Shown one piece after another: positions 12,202-22,767 of a DNA stretch of 64,000 nt (position 1 is its first letter; each line of letters starts with the position of its first letter). Origin of the DNA: Spinacia oleracea (taxonomy: Eukaryota > Streptophyta > Magnoliopsida > Caryophyllales > Amaranthaceae); the NCBI RefSeq assembly GCF_020520425.1, contig NC_079487.1:88355141-88419140 (forward strand), given 5' to 3'. The notes below the pieces were generated by a model, which made no database searches, was not told where the DNA came from, and worked only from the letters and a program-made list of their open reading frames with translations. A program made the position numbers and the translations under genes.

Positions 12202-12766
12202 TAGTTTCAATTGTCCTAGACGAGCAGTGTTGGATGAGAGGTGGTGAAACCTCTACTGCAGCATTAACTGGCACCTTGCTGCACCAAATCTTTCAGGTCC
12301 TGCTCCTTATTTAGTTTCTGTGTTTAGAGTTCAATACTAAGATCAAATTAGGAGTAGGTTTCTAAAGCCTGTGTAGTTGTGATGTTAGAAACTCTATCTT
12401 TTAGGCTGGGCTTTTAATGGAGAATCCCACAATAGAGCCGCTTCAGGAATTTGCAAAGAGTGTTATTCAAAAAAGCATTCAAGGCTTGTATGCATGTGAA
12501 GGTGATATCTTTAAATCTTGATTTCAGTTTTCTATTCCATTTGAAGGTTGTATTCTTGATTTGTAGTTTAATGTTTTCTCTTATCCTAAGTATCTTCATT
12601 TTTCATCATTCTGAACTTGTATGAGAGAAATCTCATAGCTTTTGCTCACAATTAGTAATGCAATTTAATGTGTTCATTTGCAATACAGGAAAAGGATATG
12701 CGTGAAACCTTGAATGATACAGTTCCAATGATCTGCAATTGGATAAAAAGTTTCCGGGACCCTCAG
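12202..12766 (+). pseudogene. Captured exons of a DNA2-type helicase/nuclease gene
   Basis: Three exon-like blocks with plausible splice sites read as a DNA2 nuclease-domain segment. 12202-12296 gives FNCPRRAVLDERW and, after a frame slip, GGETSTAALTGTLLHQIFQ. 12405-12501, after a TTTTAG acceptor, gives AGLLMENP...SIQGLYACE. 12689-12766, after an ATACAG acceptor, gives EKDMRETLNDTVPMICNWIK. The RRAVL, LTGTLLHQ and FQAGL blocks in this order are characteristic of the Dna2 family (the plant member is JHS1). One slip inside the first exon and a phase mismatch between the second and third show decay. The helicase motifs and most of the nuclease are missing. Capture by CACTA-1 explains its position between the element's ends. 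Confidence 0.75.
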
Positions 12767-12965
12767 GTTAAGCAGTCTTTTTATCTCTAATTATAGATAT
12801 AAAATCTAGGGGAAGGACTTGATCTATAGTAAGAGAGTAATCTTTTTATATCTAATTATAAGTATAAAATCTAGGGGAAGGACTTGATACATAGTAAGAT
12901 CTTCCCTTTGCTAATGCTTTCCCAAAATACATAGTTGCTACTTGCGCAAACTATCAGGTTTGTCA

Positions 12966-13498
12966 GGTGCTTTCAACAGCCTACTCTTGCTGGTCTTGTT
13001 CCTTAGTGTTCATCCTGGTTTTCCTGTTGCCTTCTGTGTTGCGTTGTTGTTTGTGTTGTTGCTATAGTCTGGTTGTGCTTTGTTTTGTGTTGTTGTGAGT
13101 CTTGATCTTTATATGCTTTAGTTGTTGGTGAGGGTTCTCTGCTAGCTGTAGTGATGTCCTGCTGTCCTTGGTACTCTGGTTCAGGCTGTTGGGCTATCTG
13201 GTGCAGGCTGCATTGCTGGTCTGGTTAGGTTGGCAGGTGCTGGTCAGGTGCAGGGGTATGCTGCAGTTCAGGTCTGGTGCCTTTGGTTACTGGTGGTCTG
13301 TTCCAGCTCCTCGTTCTGGGTGCAGCGTTCGTGTTATTGTTGCTGTTGGTGTTGGTTTGTTGTTGTTCTTTGTTGTTTTGTTTTTGGGTTGTTGTTTCCA
13401 AGGTTGCGGTTTGTGCACCTTCATTGTGGGAGTTGTTTCGTTGTTTGGTTATTACTTGTTTTATTTCATCTTGGTAATAAAATTTCTATTTTACCAAA
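12966..13498 (+). mobile_element. 5'-truncated LINE insertion inside CACTA-1
   Basis: The segment is flanked by an 18-bp direct repeat, AAACTATCAGGTTTGTCA, at 12948-12965 and 13499-13516. It ends in a LINE-like 3' tail (GGTAATAAAATTTC, then TTTTACC and a short A run). The GTT/TTG-rich composition gives several overlapping open frames (13168-13801) that have no protein-like content. It is read as the untranslated 3' end of a LINE. Confidence 0.8.
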
Positions 13499-13687
13499 AA
13501 ACTATCAGGTTTGTCAAAGTAGAGGTGTTAACGTTATGTGGAATGAGCTTACGCTCCAACAAAATTCTGGAGTTGTTGTCAATCTTATCATCTTGTTGTT
13601 CTGCACTGAAGTTGTTTGGTCTATGTTTCTTTGGATTTCTGTTCTTTGGTCAATTGGTGTTCTGATCAAGTTTCTAATTTCTTGCAG

Positions 13688-13800
13688 ATTTCCAATGCAC
13701 CTACAGTTGATAAGCTTAATGAGCTTATAGCATTTAAAGAAGTGTATCTACAACGATTTTCAAGAGATGGCATTCCAAGAGAGAACATTTCAACTAGTTA
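13688..13800 (+). other. Exon-like fragment in CACTA-1, unidentified
   Basis: After a CTTGCAG acceptor the frame reads ISNAPTVDKLNELIAFKEVY and continues to IPRENISTS before a TAA. It has protein-like composition and is followed by a 3'-UTR-like stretch. I do not recognise the family. It could be a further captured exon, either from the same gene as the DNA2-like block or from another. Confidence 0.35.
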
Positions 13801-14140
13801 AATTTTATTTGTTCTTTTAGATTGAACAAAAATGACATTATCTTTTAGTCTTTTAGAAGTTAAAGACGAGGGTATGTGATCTTTGGTTTCACATAACTTT
13901 AAATTGTATTGTCAAACATCGTTTGAGTAATGAAATTTTAATTTGTTTATGATTGATTTATAGTTTTTTAATTACTTCATAGGGAAGATGTAGGTGTTTC
14001 GAAGGACGCAAATGATATTATTATGAGTGCAATATTGACGACAGAATAATTGGTCGTTTTTGTCAAATTTCTAAATTTTTTATTGTTAGGGAGGGATATT
14101 TTACAAGGGATTTGTTGGTCGTTGTTGCTTAATTGATCAC

Positions 14141-14487
14141 CGGGAATAAGTTTCTAACGACGGATAACTGTTTCGTCGTTAACAGTTAACGATGGATTAA
14201 CGTTTCGTCGTTAACAATTAACGACGGATTATCGTTTCGTCGTTAATAATTAACGACGAATCATGATTTCGTCGTTAAAAGTTAACGACGAAACGATAAT
14301 CCGTCGTTAATTCTTAACGACGAAATAATAATTCGTCGTTAGTAAACGTTAATTATTAACGACGAACATCGTCGTTAAAGCCAATAACGACGGAACCTGT
14401 TACAACAGACATAATTTCCGTCGTTAAAGGTTTTAACGACGAAAATTGATGCTTTTAACGACGAAATTGTTCGTCGTTAAATGTCCT
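14141..14487. repeat. CACTA-1 subterminal repeat cluster
   Basis: More than ten copies of a motif of the form TTAACGACGAA or its complement TTCGTCGTTAA are packed in both orientations, forming many potential small hairpins. In CACTA elements such subterminal arrays bind the element's transposase. A sparser version lies at the left end near 10965-11005. Confidence 0.8.
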
Positions 14488-14814
14488 TTTTCTAGTAGTG
14501 TTATATGCATATAATATTAAGTGTAATAAATGCGGTTCAGTATTAATTAACAAGTTAATAATTCAGTGAGATCAAGTGAGCTGAATGTCTAGCTAGAGGC
14601 CGCTTCAGTTCAAGTGGAATTAATTATATTAATCCACAACTTACTCTTGACTGAACCCGTAGGGTCACACAAATAGTACGTAAACGGATCAAGTATTTAA
14701 TGGTATTAAATACTCCATCTATGGATATTCGGAATCGACGGATCTTGGTTCCAGTGGGAGCTGAGATCGTCAAAGGCAAATAATGAATACTCCGGAAACG
14801 ATGATATTGCTGGA

Positions 14815-15110
14815 AACGGAAATATGGATCGTATCGGAAATATAAATATTATCCAAGTCGTAGATGTTTCCGGAAATGGAAACATAGTACGTATCGGAAA
14901 ATATTATCGGGAATGGAAATATTGCCGGAATCTGAAATATTGCCAGAAACGGAAATATTGTCGGAATCGGAAATATTATCGGAATCGGAAAATAATTCCG
15001 GAAACGGAAATATTAAATATTTGTTCAAAACGGAAATTTATTTCGGAATCGGAAATATTAAATATTGTTCGTATCGGAAATGAATTCCGGAATCGGAAAA
15101 TTAATCGGAA
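14815..15110 (+). repeat. GGAAATATT-type minisatellite in the Copia-1 LTR
   Basis: Imperfect repeats of CGGAATCGGAAATATTGC and CGGAAACGGAAATATT, about 18 bp each, fill this part of the LTR. The same block occurs at about 29100-29405, 38148-38455 and, inverted, 58300-58625. An abrupt change to GC-rich sequence follows at about 15110. The open frames across it are by-products of the repeat. Confidence 0.85.
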
Positions 15111-15840
15111 GCGCGACGTAGAAATAAAACATCGGACGAGCTTGCTAGACGCAAGGCCTAGCACGAAGCTAGGCCCAACGCCTAGTGAAGCCCGCTCGAC
15201 CAAGCAAGCAAAGCCCAGCCAAAGCGCGAGCAAGGCCAGCAGGCGCGCCCCTCGTGGGTTGCGAGCAATCGCTGGGCCAGGCCTCAGCGCGCGCATGACT
15301 CCCCTCGTGGGGTGCTGTGCGTGTGTGTGAGTTTGTGCTTGTGTACGAAACCTTGATCGATTAGGATTCGTTTAGATTGATTTCCTAAATCTACTAGATA
15401 ATTAATTAAATTAATTTAAGTTAAATTCAGATTAGTTAATTTGTTTCCTAGTAGGATTCAAATATCCGATACCCATACCCTATAAATAGGTGATCATGGT
15501 TCACAATTTATAACGAGTAATTCAAGTATTCATTCATGTTTTAGGCTTAAAACTCATACTTTTATTTGTCATAAAAATCGAAAATTTCATAGTACCTTTG
15601 GGGCAATTCTAGTTAATTAAACCTAAGGCGGATCCGAGCGTGCTGTGGACTATCTACGGAGGGACGACGTTTGGAGTCCTAGACTTGTTCTTGTTCGGTT
15701 CGGGCGCAGCTAGGGAGGGCACGCTACAAAGAGTATGCATCCTAAATTATGCTAATTGTTATGTTTAATTAATTTGGAATCCTGGCTTTTATGGTTTTTC
15801 CGCATGATTTATATTCAGTTATATGTGTCATAACCTAACA

Positions 15841-16534
15841 GATTTTAATAACCATGGTGTGATAGGATTGGGTCAAGTGGAATCACAAATATTATTTCTT
15901 ACACATGCCCTAGACATAGCGACGTGTTTAGGGCTCATCACGCGTTATATCCCTGGGTTGATGGGTCGTTGTTGCTGTTGCATGCTGCTTGGCTTGCGTG
16001 TGTACGTTGTCGTGCTCGCTAGTGGGCTGGCAGCTGCTGTATATAGTAACGCGTATTCGGACTTGTGGCTAGCATGCCTCGTATAGCCCATGGCTCGGTA
16101 ACCCATGGTTATGCGACCAAAGCCACGACTCTTGCGCTCTGAGGCCTATCGTTCATCGATCGTTTTACGATCTAAAATTTCCAATTAGCTGTGAAAGGAA
16201 TTTACGATTCATTTAATCAGGCGATCCGTTTTATGCCATTGGTGTGATCGTGCAGGTTCTCTCAAGAGCAAGTTGTGAGTTTAATAAGGATTAGTTCTCA
16301 CTGGTCGGAAGCAATCCTTCAGGTAGATGTTCCGATAACTTGATCTTAACGAATTAATTATTACGATAATTAATCTGAAAGTTGATATTAGACTAATTAA
16401 TGCACCTTGGATGAAGGAAAAATTGCATTCATAATATTAATATATTATGAGTTACTCAGTATCATAATATATTTTCATAGTAAACTCACAAACATCCTAT
16501 TATTGGATAGAATACTTAAGCAAAGTTAATAATG
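15841..16534. other. Unassigned sequence between Copia-1 and a LINE tail
   Basis: The sequence after the Copia-1 LTR has a GC-richer first half and an AT-rich second half. No coding frame, terminal repeat or RNA gene could be recognised. It is probably older repeat-derived sequence that served as the target of Copia-1. Confidence 0.3.
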
Positions 16535-16544
16535 AAGTTCAAAT

Positions 16545-16775
16545 TATATCATGACAATCCAACAATTCCAGGATGTTCATATTCAACATGTCTTTAGAGA
16601 AGCTAATAGAGCTGCCGATTGGGTAGCCAATGTTGGTCACCTTATTATTAATCCTATGTATATTACTCCCAATAGTAGCCCCCAATTAGAATCTATTGTA
16701 ACCAGTGACTACTTAGGAGTTACCCTCGAGCGGAGGGGCTCCTAAGTTTTTCTTCTTACCTTATTAAAAAAAAAA
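16545..16775 (+). mobile_element. Short LINE 3' end with RNase H remnant
   Basis: A 64-codon frame (16551-16745) contains HVFREANRAADWVANVGH. This is the C-terminal block of the RNase H-like domain at the end of plant L1-type LINE polyproteins. It is followed by a short trailer and an A run. A 10-bp TSD, AAGTTCAAAT, flanks the insert (16535-16544 and 16776-16785). The copy is severely 5' truncated, as is usual for target-primed reverse transcription. Confidence 0.8.
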
Positions 16776-16785
16776 AAGTTCAAAT

Positions 16786-17685
16786 GACATCTTTTTATAA
16801 TTTTCTATAAGTGCCGATAATATAAGATAAGATAAAATAATACAAGTGAAATTCAGATAAATCAAACCGTACCTTTGTACTTCCTCGGTTTCGCAAATGC
16901 ATCATTTTAGCAGAGATATATGGGAGATTATAAGGGAAATCCTCACCCCCAAAGAGCCCTTAGTTGGGTTAAATCTCATAACCTTGAGTTTATGAGACCA
17001 AACTTTTATCACTAGGCCAAATCTGACTTGATTATAATTTGATATATTAAGAGTCAAATTTAAACATTATGCATAATCCGTATCTAAGTAACGTAAAATT
17101 CCGTATGAAATGAAGGGGTTAGATGATGATAGTGACTAGTTGTACAATAATGATAAGTTTTACGGGTAAAAGAAGTTTAGATAAGGCTTAGCCAATAGTA
17201 TTCACAAGTGATTAATTAAATTTATAATGAATGTAATTTTATATAATTATCTTATCTCCATCACTATCCAAGACTTGTTGTTACTTGTTGTTGATAGCGT
17301 TATTTAATGACCCACTCCATCTCCTGTTGTTTTTTTTCTTCTTTTTTCTTCTCCTTCTCCTTCTCCTTCTCCTCTCGTCCTTTAACCCAACAAACAACAA
17401 ATTCAATCCAAATCCAAACTTATTCAGATCAATTCACTCAATCATTGATTGCATAAAACATGATGGAAGTATAAATTAGCTGAGTTCATATCTGGATATG
17501 AAAATTAATACTATTTGCTGGATTTCTAAGATTAAATTCATCTTTCGCCGACGCCAAGGCGAAGGTTGATTGTTAATTTATAATTATTTCTTCATCTTCC
17601 TTTTTTTAAAAATTTATTTTTAGCTTTAGATCTTCATTTAGCAGCTGCAAGTACATATATTTTGTTTGTTTGGAAATTTGAGATC
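16786..17685. other. Intergenic sequence and upstream region of the OXS3-like gene
   Basis: The region is AT-rich with no coding content. A CTT-rich tract at 17325-17380 and GC-poor sequence to 17685 probably include the promoter and 5' untranslated leader of the gene starting at 17686. No transposon ends were recognised. Confidence 0.4.
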
Positions 17686-18384
17686 ATGTCAGTGGTTGAC
17701 TTGATACCGGGAAATTCAGTGGGAAGGGGAAAATTAGAAATAGGAAATGGCGAGTTAAGTTCGGAAGAAGATCTGACAACGAGATCAGACGGTTCAACGG
17801 AAAGCTCATCCATCGGACAACCTGATGACGATGATGTTACCGATGATGATGATGAAGATGAAGTGCAGAGCACTCTGTCGTCTCTAGCCTCTCTTGAAGA
17901 CTCTCTCCCCATCAAGTCAGTATTTGTTTCTTTTTATTTATTTAATTAATTGTGATCATGTTAATTAATTGATTAAATTTGGATTTGCAGGAGGGGATTA
18001 TCAAAATACTATGGAGGAAAATCGAAGTCGTACGGGAACCTGGGTGAAGTGAGTAACGTGAATGAAATAGGGAAATCAGAGAACCCGTTTAACAAGAGGA
18101 GAAGGAGTTTAATGGCTTATAATCTCATGTTTAAGAGTGGTAGTAAACAGGAGAAATTGATGATGAATAAGAAGAAGAAATCTGGAGGCTTATTCTATTC
18201 TCATTCTAATCACATCTCTATGCCCCTTTTACCCCTTGCCGAACAAGATGACGATGACAATGACGACGATAACGACGGTGTGGTTGATGATTCCTCCGAT
18301 GCCGATGATTACTATACTACTACTACTGCTAGTAATGTTAGTGTTGCTAATGTTGTTTCCGATGTTAAGGATTGGCATAGATGA
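17686..18384 (+). CDS. OXIDATIVE STRESS 3-like protein
   Basis: There are two exons, 17686-17915 and 17991-18384, joined across a 75-bp GT-AG intron (AA|GTCAGT ... TTGCAG|GAGG). They give 207 residues. The start is the first ATG in frame (MSVVDLIPGN). The join creates the family's conserved core at residues 77-127: KRGLSKYYGGKSKSYGN, then SENPFNKRRRSLMAYN. This core is the signature of the plant OXS3 family, nuclear proteins linked to tolerance of oxidative and heavy-metal stress and thought to act on chromatin. The N-terminal part is acidic (DDDDVTDDDDEDE at 47-59) and the C-terminus has a second acidic run (EQDDDDNDDDND). It looks intact. The nearest disturbances are a LINE tail 0.9 kb upstream and a MULE 0.4 kb downstream. 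Confidence 0.85.
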
Positions 18385-18777
18385 TAGATGTAATACCAAT
18401 TTCATATATACCATTCCTCCACTATCATGTTTACTTCTAAAGAGTCCAAGATGCATTTGTTTCCTCATTTTTGCTTCATTCTAACTTATAAGCGACTACC
18501 ACTTTTCCTTCCATCGCCAAATTCTTGCAAAAAAATACAGTAACAAATAAGTTGATGACCCCTAAAAATCTAAAATATTTGATTGGATCGATTTATCTTT
18601 AGGTCTAATAAGTTCAAATAAGTTATAATAAAAGTATATGTTTCAAGGAAGTAATATACATTTAAATTACATCCAATAATCAGTTGTAATAAGTTTAATT
18701 CAGATAAATTTAGGTAGTTTAGGTTTTATCCGACAAAGAGAACTTGCTATCACAGATTCTTATTTAAAAGTGGTGTA
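18385..18777. other. 3' flank of the OXS3-like gene
   Basis: AT-rich sequence that probably holds the 3' untranslated region (about the first 100-150 bp). The remainder is featureless up to the TSD of the MULE at 18778. Confidence 0.4.
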
Positions 18778-18786
18778 CAATAAATA

Positions 18787-20106
18787 CGGATGTTTCACCA
18801 AATGCCCTCGAGGTTTACTTTAATGCACCAAGTACCCCTAAACTTTCCAAAATGCACCAAATACCCCTGACATTTAAAACAATATCATCAAATACCCTTA
18901 TTGACCATTTTCCGTCTATTCCGTTAACTTTTCCGTTAACATTTCTTTTCCTCATTTTTCTTTATTCTTTCCCCTTCCCATGGAAATCTTTATCCTCTTC
19001 CTCAACTTGAATCCAAATCATCAATTATCCACCAATTTCTTCAAATGTTGCAGCCATCCACTACTATTGTTTGTTGCTAGCCAGAAATCTCCACCCACTA
19101 TCCTCTTTCTTCCGATCTGCATTTTCGGTCTCCTCTCTTCTTTTCTCTTCCACCCATCCTTGTAGTGAAGCCCAAACCCAAAATTCGTCGGGATTTTTTG
19201 AGCAAATCCAAAGCAATTTCGCACAAAAAAAACTGAATTGTATATCGAATTATATACTTAATGAGCTTTAATTTTCATCTGGGTATCTCGAATTTTCTCT
19301 TGAAATTTCAACAATGGTGATGCAGATTTCTGGGATTCAAAAGGAAAGAAAAGATTAAAACTTGTGATATGATGCAAGTTGTGGTGCTTGGAAAACCCGA
19401 GGTAGCCGACTGTGAGCACCCAAAAAAATCACCGAACATTGTAGCTTAAACCTAGCAAAAAATCAATTTGATTCAATTGGGATTTTCGTCAATTTCACTT
19501 TTTTTTGTTGATCTGAAAAATTGATAAATTTTGACTTGGATATGAGAAAACTAGGTACGATTGAAGTAATGATCGGTGGTTGAGGGATGGTGTTCAAATG
19601 TCGGAAGCGGCGGAGCCGTGGTGGTTGGATTTGGTGGTTTGGGGAAATTGGTTTCAACTAATAGAAATTAGCATTGGTCTAAGGGATGCAGTTGGCCGAC
19701 GTATGTAGCAAGCAAAAAGGGGGAGGGGTTGGTCTGGATGTGGAGGTTCGAGTTTTGACAATGGTGGATAAGAAGAGGATGATGATGATGGCGTTTAGCA
19801 GAGGACAGAAGTGAAGAGGAAGCCCAACAGATGTTTTGGGTTTTTTTTTTTTTTTTAAGATAATAGTTAATTAATTATTTTAGGGGTTTAATTCATTTAA
19901 TTAAGGTTTAATATTAGGATTAATAGAGAAATGGGTTGAGTAAGGGCAAAAAAGTAAACACACGCTAACGGAGACTTAACGTCTGTCAGCCTCAAGGGTA
20001 TTTGATGATATTGTTTTAAACGTCAGGGGTATTTGGTGCATTCTGGAAAGTTTAGGGGTACTTGGTGCATTAAAGTAAACCTCGAGGGCATTTGGTGAAA
20101 AATCCG
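18787..20106. mobile_element. MULE (Mutator-like) non-autonomous transposon
   Basis: Terminal inverted repeats of about 112 bp (18787-18898 and 19994-20106) are nearly identical. They begin CGGATGTTTCACCAAATGCC and CGGATTTTTCACCAAATGCC when read inward. The element is flanked by a perfect 9-bp TSD, CAATAAATA (18778-18786 and 20107-20115), the size typical of Mutator elements. The 1.1-kb interior has no transposase. Small frames there (for example 18980-19165 and 19021-19224) do not resemble known proteins. Confidence 0.9.
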
Positions 20107-20115
20107 CAATAAATA

Positions 20116-20358
20116 TTTTATACCAGAATAAAAGTTGACTCAAAATGATTTAAAATTACATTTATATATGTAAAAGTTGTCAATTTTTTAGTGATAAAAT
20201 TTTTCATTTGAATAAAAATTATTTCTTCAAAATCACTCATACAATAAATTTACTGTACACCTTATGTGCGCAAGACCTTTTGACTTACCATACTCTTTTC
20301 AAAATATGATTTAATTAATTACTTAATTGTTTAGTTAGAAGAGTGAATAGTTTATGAG
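20116..20358. other. Short AT-rich spacer between MULE and mariner element
   Basis: Low-complexity AT-rich sequence separates the MULE TSD from the TA target site of the mariner element. No feature is seen in it. Confidence 0.4.
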
Positions 20359-20948
20359 TACTCCCTCCGTTTCTTTTTGTTGTATCCGTTTCCTTTTTAG
20401 TCGTTTCATAATGTTGTATCCACTTAGAATCTTTCCATTTTTGGACATACTTTTTTTCCTAAAATACCCTTATATTTCAATCTAATAACCAAAAAACCTA
20501 AAGAATCTACCCATATTCCCACCTAATTTTCCCCACCCATAATATTTTATTCATTTAACCCACCCACCTCCCTTATTAAATTAATAAAACCCTAACGTCA
20601 CTCTCACCTCTCTCTCCTTATAACCCGTCCCTCTCACCCTCTCTCTCCTCATTCTCTTCGGATCCCTCTCTCCTCCTGTCTCCCTCTCTCTCCTCAAGAA
20701 ATCTCTCTGTTTCTCTAAAAACCCTAACCTTCTCCGCCCCTGTTCTTCGTTTTTTTTGGTGAGATCTCTCAGATCTTTGGGGTTTTCGCTCAAAATTGTT
20801 CTCAAACTTTAACCGGAACGACATTCCGGTGAGATCCCCTCTAGTTTTGTCCCCTTTGTCGTCCCAAATCCCGGTTGGTAATCGATTCTCTGGTGAAACT
20901 TTTTTGGGGATAAAATCGGAGTTTTATTAGGGTTTTATTAATTTCTTA

Positions 20949-22076
20949 ATGGGATCCTCTTCCTCCAAATATCTTCCGACTTATTCGGTTGGTACTTCTG
21001 GGCAACGAATTCCTGACTCAAACTGTGATTGGGGCTCGAAATGCATTTGTCCCAACAACGAGCACTCGTATTCTGGCGAGTATCTGAATAATTTGAGGTT
21101 GGCCCAGAAGGAGAACACGAGTACCCGAAATTATCTCAAAGCTTGGTTTGAGAAAATGGAAGTGGAGCCTGGTGAAGAGGTGGAGTCCAAATACGACGAT
21201 CGAGTCCCCACACCAGCAGATCTGAGATTCTTTGGAGGAGACGAATCTGATGAGGTATATTTCCTTATTTTTGGGTTTTTTTTCCTGATTTTTCGAGTTA
21301 ATTAGGGTTTACTCTGTTTTTGGGATTTTTTGTGTTTCTTGGAGAAAATCTGTGATTTTTGGTTGAAACGTAGGTTTTCTAATAAAATTAGGGTTACTCT
21401 GCATGTTCTGATTTTTTGAGATTTTTTGTGAATTTTAATGATTTTTTTTCATTTGTTGATGATTTTTGTGAATTGTTTTAGATTTAACATTGGTTCATTT
21501 TTTGTGATCATGCATGTCCCATAAATGTTTGATTTTTGTGTTAAATGATGAAGTTTTCGAATTGCATGTCAGAGATTCGTTGATAATTTTTGTTAAATGA
21601 TGAAGTTTTCTAATTGCATGTAAGAGATCCCTTGATTTATTTTGTTAAATGATAAATTTTCGAATTGCATGTCAGAGATCCCTTGATTTTTTTGGTTAAA
21701 TGATGAAGTTCATGAATTGCATGTTAGAGATCCCTTGATTTTTCTCGATTTTTATGAGTTTATTTAAATTGCATGTTGAATACCATGAATGTTGGTCTGT
21801 TTTGGTTGATTTGGATGTTCAATTCCATGATTACTTTGATGATGTTGTTCTTTGATCTTGTTAAGTTGATGTGAAATATATTAAACATATTTTATGTCCC
21901 CTCTTGATTGCAAGGAACCCAATCACTCTGATTCATTCGACCTATACTATGTGGGTGAGTGTGAGAACACAACTGCTGGTCCAGAGGTTTCTGATGGGCA
22001 ATGTTCGGTTTCGTCCCCAAACGTGAAGGAAGATGAAATAAAAAAAAAGCCACCTAAGGGTGTTGATGATGCTTAG
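20949..22076 (+). CDS. Accessory protein of the mariner element, unknown function
   Basis: Exons 20949-21254 and 21915-22076 join in phase across a GT-AG intron (GATGAG|GTATAT ... TTGCAAG|GAACCC) to give 155 residues. The protein starts MGSSSSKY, a possible N-myristoylation pattern (Gly2, Ser6). It has a short Cys cluster (Cys26, Cys32, Cys34), a helical RLAQKENTSTRNYLKAWFEK stretch at 50-69 and acidic segments, and ends with a Lys/Pro-rich tail. A CT-rich leader of about 370 bp and the left inverted repeat lie upstream. I do not recognise the family, and plant MLEs normally encode only the transposase. It could be a captured host gene or an element-specific helper. The 660-bp intron and matched reading phases suggest a real gene, but expression is unproven. 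Confidence 0.6.
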
Positions 22077-22262
22077 AGATAAGTGTGTCTTCTATAAACC
22101 CTCTTTTAATTATATTTGGATTGCTGGTTAGCTGTGGAGACATAAGGTGGAGTAGCCAACAACTGTGATCTGTTGTTGGCAAGGGGTGTTGTTGTTTTGT
22201 TGATGATGTGATAGGGTTTGGAGTGTATTCATGTCCTCTATTATTGCCTTGTTGCTTGAAAC

Positions 22263-22335
22263 ATGTTGCCTTGTTGATTGATGAATGTTGCCTTGTTGAT
22301 TGATGAATGTTGCCTTGTTGATTGATGAATGTTGC
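22263..22335 (+). repeat. 22-bp tandem repeat in the mariner element
   Basis: About three copies of GTTGCCTTGTTGATTGATGAAT stand head to tail, with partial copies on either side. Related TTGCCTTG words are scattered through the following 2 kb of the element. Confidence 0.85.
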
Positions 22336-22546
22336 CTTGTGTGCTTGCTGATTTAATAATGTTGCCTGTTGAAACTGTCATATGTTTGCTGGTTGATTAG
22401 TGTTGCCTTGAGAGGGGTGAAAGCATATGGGATGGGTTTATGAATAAAATTTTAACATGTGATTGGAAAAAAACAGTTTCATTAAAGTCCCCTCTTATTG
22501 TTTGTCTTTCCTGAATGCTTGGTCTGTGATGTTAGGGTTTGAATGA

Positions 22547-22700
22547 GGTCTATGATGAGTCTTTCAGTGCTGAGAAACTATCCATGTTTCATAAACCACA
22601 GTGCGCCATTAGCATCCAGCCGTAGGCTGTATGAGGCTTTTGTGTGCTAATGGTTTGTGAACATGGTGTGGTTCAATGAAGCTTGGGGACATCTGAGACC
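22547..22700 (+). ncRNA. Foldback unit A1, C/D-box-like candidate small RNA
   Basis: The unit begins with GGTC, a T and ATGATGA (box C-like, 22552-22558). It ends with CTGA (box D-like, 22693-22696) followed directly by GACC, which pairs with the opening GGTC. Inside, a 5' arm (GAAACTATCCATGTTTCATA, from 22574) pairs imperfectly with the 3' arm (TGTGAACATGGTGTGGTTC). GCTTGGGGACAT stands just before the box D-like CTGA, as a guide would. Units A2 and A3 share ends and loop but differ in the arms. It could be a box C/D RNA, a MIRNA-like precursor or a structural element. No expression evidence is available. Confidence 0.4.
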
Positions 22701-22767
22701 AAATTTAACATGATGATGAGTCTTTCATATGCTGAGTCTTTCATATGCTGAGAAACAATTCAAGTTA

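Larger units (their letters stand above)
10942..14500. mobile_element. CACTA-1, non-autonomous CACTA transposon
   Basis: The ends are inverted repeats, CACTACTAGAAA at 10942 and TTTCTAGTAGTG ending at 14500. Subterminal regions are rich in TTAACGACGAA / TTCGTCGTTAA motifs in both orientations, densest at 14141-14487. Both features are hallmarks of CACTA (En/Spm) elements. It lies inside the Copia-1 LTR: the flanks rejoin to match Copia-3's LTR around CCAAGTATGCATAT. The 3-bp TSD is not clean (TAT on the left, TTA/TAT on the right). No transposase is seen. The interior holds DNA2-like exons and a LINE insertion. Confidence 0.85.
7666..15840 (+). mobile_element. Copia-1 LTR retrotransposon, 5' truncated by the Gypsy insertion
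   Basis: This is the 3' part of a Copia element of the same family as Copia-2 (28780-39230). It comprises integrase core, reverse transcriptase, RNase H, a conserved 3' untranslated region and a 3' LTR. Its 5' half lies beyond the Gypsy insertion and outside the window. The 3' LTR is interrupted by CACTA-1. The order of events is clear: Copia-1 first, then the Gypsy and CACTA insertions, then a LINE inside the CACTA. Confidence 0.9.
10912..15840 (+). repeat. Copia-1 3' LTR, split by CACTA-1
   Basis: The LTR begins TGAAGGAAATAGTGCCC (10912) and ends TCATAACCTAACA (15840), as in the Copia-2 LTRs. It is continuous when 10942-14500 is removed, giving about 1.37 kb. It contains the GGAAATATT-type repeat block, a GC-rich segment and a TATA box (TATAAATA) at 15481-15488. 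Confidence 0.9.

Noticed and set aside
13168-13801. Overlapping open frames of 60-166 codons in a GTT-rich stretch
   Set aside because: They fall in or across the 3' part of a LINE insertion bounded by an 18-bp target duplication. Their Leu/Val/Cys/Phe-rich composition follows from the GTT/TTG repeats.
14824-15330. 168-codon frame (and similar frames at 29127, 38175 and 58592) with repeated Gly-Asn and Arg-Lys-Tyr patterns
   Set aside because: It is a translation of the LTR GGAAATATT-type minisatellite and the adjacent GC-rich tract. It is present in every LTR copy of the family and has no start context or domain.
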